Positions 5,192-7,014 of a DNA stretch of 7,014 nucleotides are shown piece by piece. Source of the stretch: an uncultured Collinsella sp. Its GTDB lineage: Bacteria; Actinomycetota; Coriobacteriia; Coriobacteriales; Coriobacteriaceae. Position 1 is the stretch's first letter; every line of letters starts with the position of its first letter. The stretch is taken from assembly GCA_938045085.1 (NCBI GenBank), contig CALINZ010000247.1, positions 1 to 7,014 of the forward strand, in the 5' to 3' direction. The translations under genes and the position numbers were made by a program. The notes beneath the pieces are model-generated. The model saw only the letters and a program-made list of their open reading frames with translations, was not told where the DNA came from and ran no database searches.

Positions 5192-7014
5192 ACGGAGACA
5201 ACGCGGACGACGTCGCCATACTTCTCGCCAAACAGGGCGACAGCGCCGGCAGCCTTAGCCTCGTCGATGCCCATGACACGGGTCACGACCGGCTTGGAAG
5301 CGAAGATCTGCTGGTTGACCAGGTCCTCGACAGCCTTGAGCTGCTCGGAGGACAGGGCCTCGAAGTGCGTAAAGTCAAAGCGAAGGTGCTCGGGCGTCAC
5401 CAGCGAGCCGGCCTGGGAGACGTGCTCGCCCAGGACCTGCTTAAGGGCGGCGTCGAGCAGGTGCGTGGCGGTGTGGTTGCGGCGCAGGAAGCCACGGCGC
5501 TCGGCGTCGAGCGCGGCGGTAACAGCGGCACCGACAGTCAGCGTGCCATCGGCAACGTGCGCGACGTGGGCATACAGGCCGTTGTGGTTCTTGGTGTCGG
5601 CAACGGTCAGAACAACGCCCTCGGCGGAAAGCTTGCCGGCATCACCCTGCTGACCACCCATCTCGGCATAGAACGGGGTGCGGTCGAGCACAACCTCGAC
5701 GTCCTCGCCGGCGGCAGCGGACTCGACGGACTCGCCGTTGCGCACGATGGCGACAACCTTGGCGCCCTCGATCACATCGTTGTCATAGCCGTCGAACTCG
5801 GTCGCGGCGACCTTGTCGGAAAGCTCGACCCACACGTCGTTGAAGCTGCCCCAGGCGTCGCCCTTGGCATTGGCGCGGGCGCGGGCCTTCTGGTCCTCCA
5901 TGCAGGCAGTGAAGCCGTCCATATCGACGTCGTGACCAGCGGTGCCGGCGATCTCGACGGTCAGATCGATGGGGAAACCAAAGGTGTCGTGCAGCTTAAA
6001 GGCGACATCGCCCGGAAGCACGGCGCCCTCGGAAAGCGCTGCCAGAGCCTCGTCCAGATAGACGCGGCCGTTGTCGAGCGTCGTGGAGAAGCGCTCCTCC
6101 TCGGAGGCGACGATACCCTTGACGAGGGCGACGTTCTTGAGCAGCTCGGGATAAGCCTCTCCCATCTGAGCATTGACCTCGTCGATGAACTTGGTCAGGA
6201 AGGCACCCTCGATGCCCAGCAGGCGACCGTGGAACACGGCACGGCGGAGCAGACGGCGAAGGACGTACTCGCGACCCTCGTTACCGGGCAGGATGCCGTC
6301 CGAGATCATAAAGTCGACGGCACGGGAGTGATCGGCGATGATGCGCAGGGAGCGGCTGGCGCCGGAGTAATCGTCGGCGTCATAGGTCTTGCCGCTAATC
6401 TCCTCACCGAGCTTGATGAGGTGCTGCATCAGATCGCCGTCGTAGTTAGCAGTCTTGTGCTGCATGATAGCGGCCATGCGCTCCAGACCCATGCCCGTAT
6501 CGAGGTTGCGGTGCGGCAGCTCCGGCATGGAGCCGTCCTCCTGGCGGTCGTACTGGGTAAAGACGAGGTTCCAGAACTCCAAGAAGCGGTCGCAGTCGCA
6601 GCCGGGCTTGCAGTCGGGGCTGCCGCAACCGACCTCCTCGCCCATGTCAAAGTAGATCTCGGAGCACGGACCGCAGGGGCCGGTGGGGCCAGCGGCCCAG
6701 AAGTTGTCGTCCTCGCCCAGACGCGAGATGTGATCCTCGGCAACGCCCAGGGAGCGCCACACGTCATGGGTCTCGTCGTCCTCGGTAAAGACGGTGAAGT
6801 ACAGGCGGTCGAGCGGCAGCTTGAACTCCTTGGTGATGAGCTCAAAAGCCCAAGCGCAGGCCTGCTCCTTGGAGACGCCGCCAAAAGAGAAATCGCCGAG
6901 CATCTCGAAGAACGACAGGTGACGGCCGTCCTCGCCGATGCAATCGATGTCGTTGGTGCGGACGCACTTCTGGCAGGAGATCGCGCCGATCTCCTTCATG
7001 GTCGTGAACACGTT
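5059..7014 (-). CDS. alaS: alaS N-terminal part: aminoacylation and first half of editing domain (open at right edge)
   Basis: Counting residues from the codon at 7011, this frame carries the class II motif region SCQKCVRTNDID (12-23) and FFEMLGDFSFGG (34-45), GPTGPCGPCSEIY (109-121), FLEFWNLVF (143-151), DTGMGLERMA (171-180) and EYVLRRLLRRAVF (248-260), then the editing-domain zinc motif HTATH (513-517) in RRNHTATHLLDAALK. A cysteine-rich insert GCGSPDCKPGCDC lies at 128-140. GTG and ATG codons at 7011 and 6999 are internal; homology continues upstream of them, so the true start is outside the window. Genuine AlaRS sequence stops at Val607 (codon at 5191-5193). The last 43 residues down to 5059 are Ser/Pro/Arg-rich and out of frame. 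Confidence 0.9.
   Translation of the reverse strand, partial: NVFTTMKEIGAISCQKCVRTNDIDCIGEDGRHLSFFEMLGDFSFGGVSKEQACAWAFELITKEFKLPLDRLYFTVFTEDDETHDVWRSLGVAEDHISRLGEDDNFWAAGPTGPCGPCSEIYFDMGEEVGCGSPDCKPGCDCDRFLEFWNLVFTQYDRQEDGSMPELPHRNLDTGMGLERMAAIMQHKTANYDGDLMQHLIKLGEEISGKTYDADDYSGASRSLRIIADHSRAVDFMISDGILPGNEGREYVLRRLLRRAVFHGRLLGIEGAFLTKFIDEVNAQMGEAYPELLKNVALVKGIVASEEERFSTTLDNGRVYLDEALAALSEGAVLPGDVAFKLHDTFGFPIDLTVEIAGTAGHDVDMDGFTACMEDQKARARANAKGDAWGSFNDVWVELSDKVAATEFDGYDNDVIEGAKVVAIVRNGESVESAAAGEDVEVVLDRTPFYAEMGGQQGDAGKLSAEGVVLTVADTKNHNGLYAHVAHVADGTLTVGAAVTAALDAERRGFLRRNHTATHLLDAALKQVLGEHVSQAGSLVTPEHLRFDFTHFEALSSEQLKAVEDLVNQQIFASKPVVTRVMGIDEAKAAGAVALFGEKYGDVVRVVSVALRTSRSPASSVVAHTLPTPPRSACSRSFPSPPRAPMSAVSRP
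5190..5191 (-). other. Single-base deletion point (frameshift) in alaS
   Basis: The minus strand reads GTGGCGCTGAGG at 5182-5193. With one more G it would read GTG GGC GCT GAG, giving the expected S-V-G-A-E. The shift in frame (codon first bases move from positions divisible by 3 to positions with remainder 1) equals one lost base in a G run. No X-XXY-YYZ slippery heptamer is present here, so programmed frameshifting is not supported. Confidence 0.8.

Larger units (their letters stand above)
4523..7014 (-). pseudogene. alaS: Alanyl-tRNA synthetase, frameshifted and truncated by the window edge
   Basis: Together the two reading frames spell an almost complete alanyl-tRNA synthetase: aminoacylation domain, editing domain and C-Ala domain, in the usual order. 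The enzyme charges tRNA(Ala) in the cytosol. About 50 N-terminal residues lie beyond 7014, judged against E. coli AlaRS. The frame changes once, at 5190-5191, after the residues RVVSV and before GAEDQPFSRELCGGTH; adding one G on the minus strand restores a perfect family sequence. If the break is real, the protein would end with 43 wrong-frame residues after RVVSV and lack the second half of the zinc-binding editing site and the whole C-Ala domain. Since alaS is normally single-copy and essential, a sequencing or assembly error is at least as likely as a true mutation. It is the first gene of the window's tight minus-strand cluster, 17 bp before ruvX. Confidence 0.85.

Noticed and set aside
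5182..5200. Programmed ribosomal frameshift in alaS
   Set aside because: Restoring the frame would need a -1 slip, but no slippery heptamer is present, and alaS is not known to be recoded. A missing base is simpler.
4664..5653. Plus-strand open frame of 329 codons opposite alaS
   Set aside because: It is antisense to conserved AlaRS sequence, with no family motif; long antisense frames are common in GC-rich genes.

Overview
The window is bacterial chromosome, GC-rich, with every supported gene on the minus strand. Read in the transcribed direction (from 7014 down to 1) the order is alaS, ruvX, mltG, a yqeG-type HAD phosphatase, aroK, an aroB-like gene and the start of an M24 (Xaa-Pro) peptidase gene. 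The protein sequences and gene order suggest a high-GC Gram-positive of the Coriobacteriia, probably Collinsella or a close relative. That assignment is recognition and inference; no search was run. There are no mobile elements, CRISPR arrays, tRNAs or rRNAs that I can see.

Region by region: 4523-7014 is alaS (alanyl-tRNA synthetase), cut by the right edge and broken by an apparent one-base deletion at 5190-5191. 4077-4505 is ruvX (YqgF-family nuclease). 2651-4084 is mltG (endolytic murein transglycosylase) with an unusually long basic Gln/Pro/Arg-rich cytoplasmic tail. 2152-2649 is the YqeG-like HAD phosphatase. 1610-2143 is aroK (shikimate kinase) with its visible active-site motifs intact. 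504-1613 is a full-length 3-dehydroquinate synthase homologue that has lost the metal ligands and the NAD-loop glycines. 372-503 is the only real intergenic gap; it holds promoter-like elements and a 12-bp palindrome. 1-371 is the N-terminal domain of an Xaa-Pro aminopeptidase, cut by the left edge.

From alaS to aroB the genes are packed with gaps of 17, -8, 1, 8 and -4 bases, so they very likely form one translationally coupled transcript covering tRNA charging, DNA/RNA maintenance, cell-wall glycan release and remnants of the shikimate pathway. In many Actinobacteria the corresponding stretch is alaS-ruvX-mltG-aroE-aroC-aroK-aroB-pepQ-efp. Here yqeG sits where aroE and aroC would be, and aroB has decayed or been repurposed while aroK looks normal. 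The aroB-like protein is the most interesting object in the window. The alaS frameshift is the most important point to verify, because alaS is normally essential.
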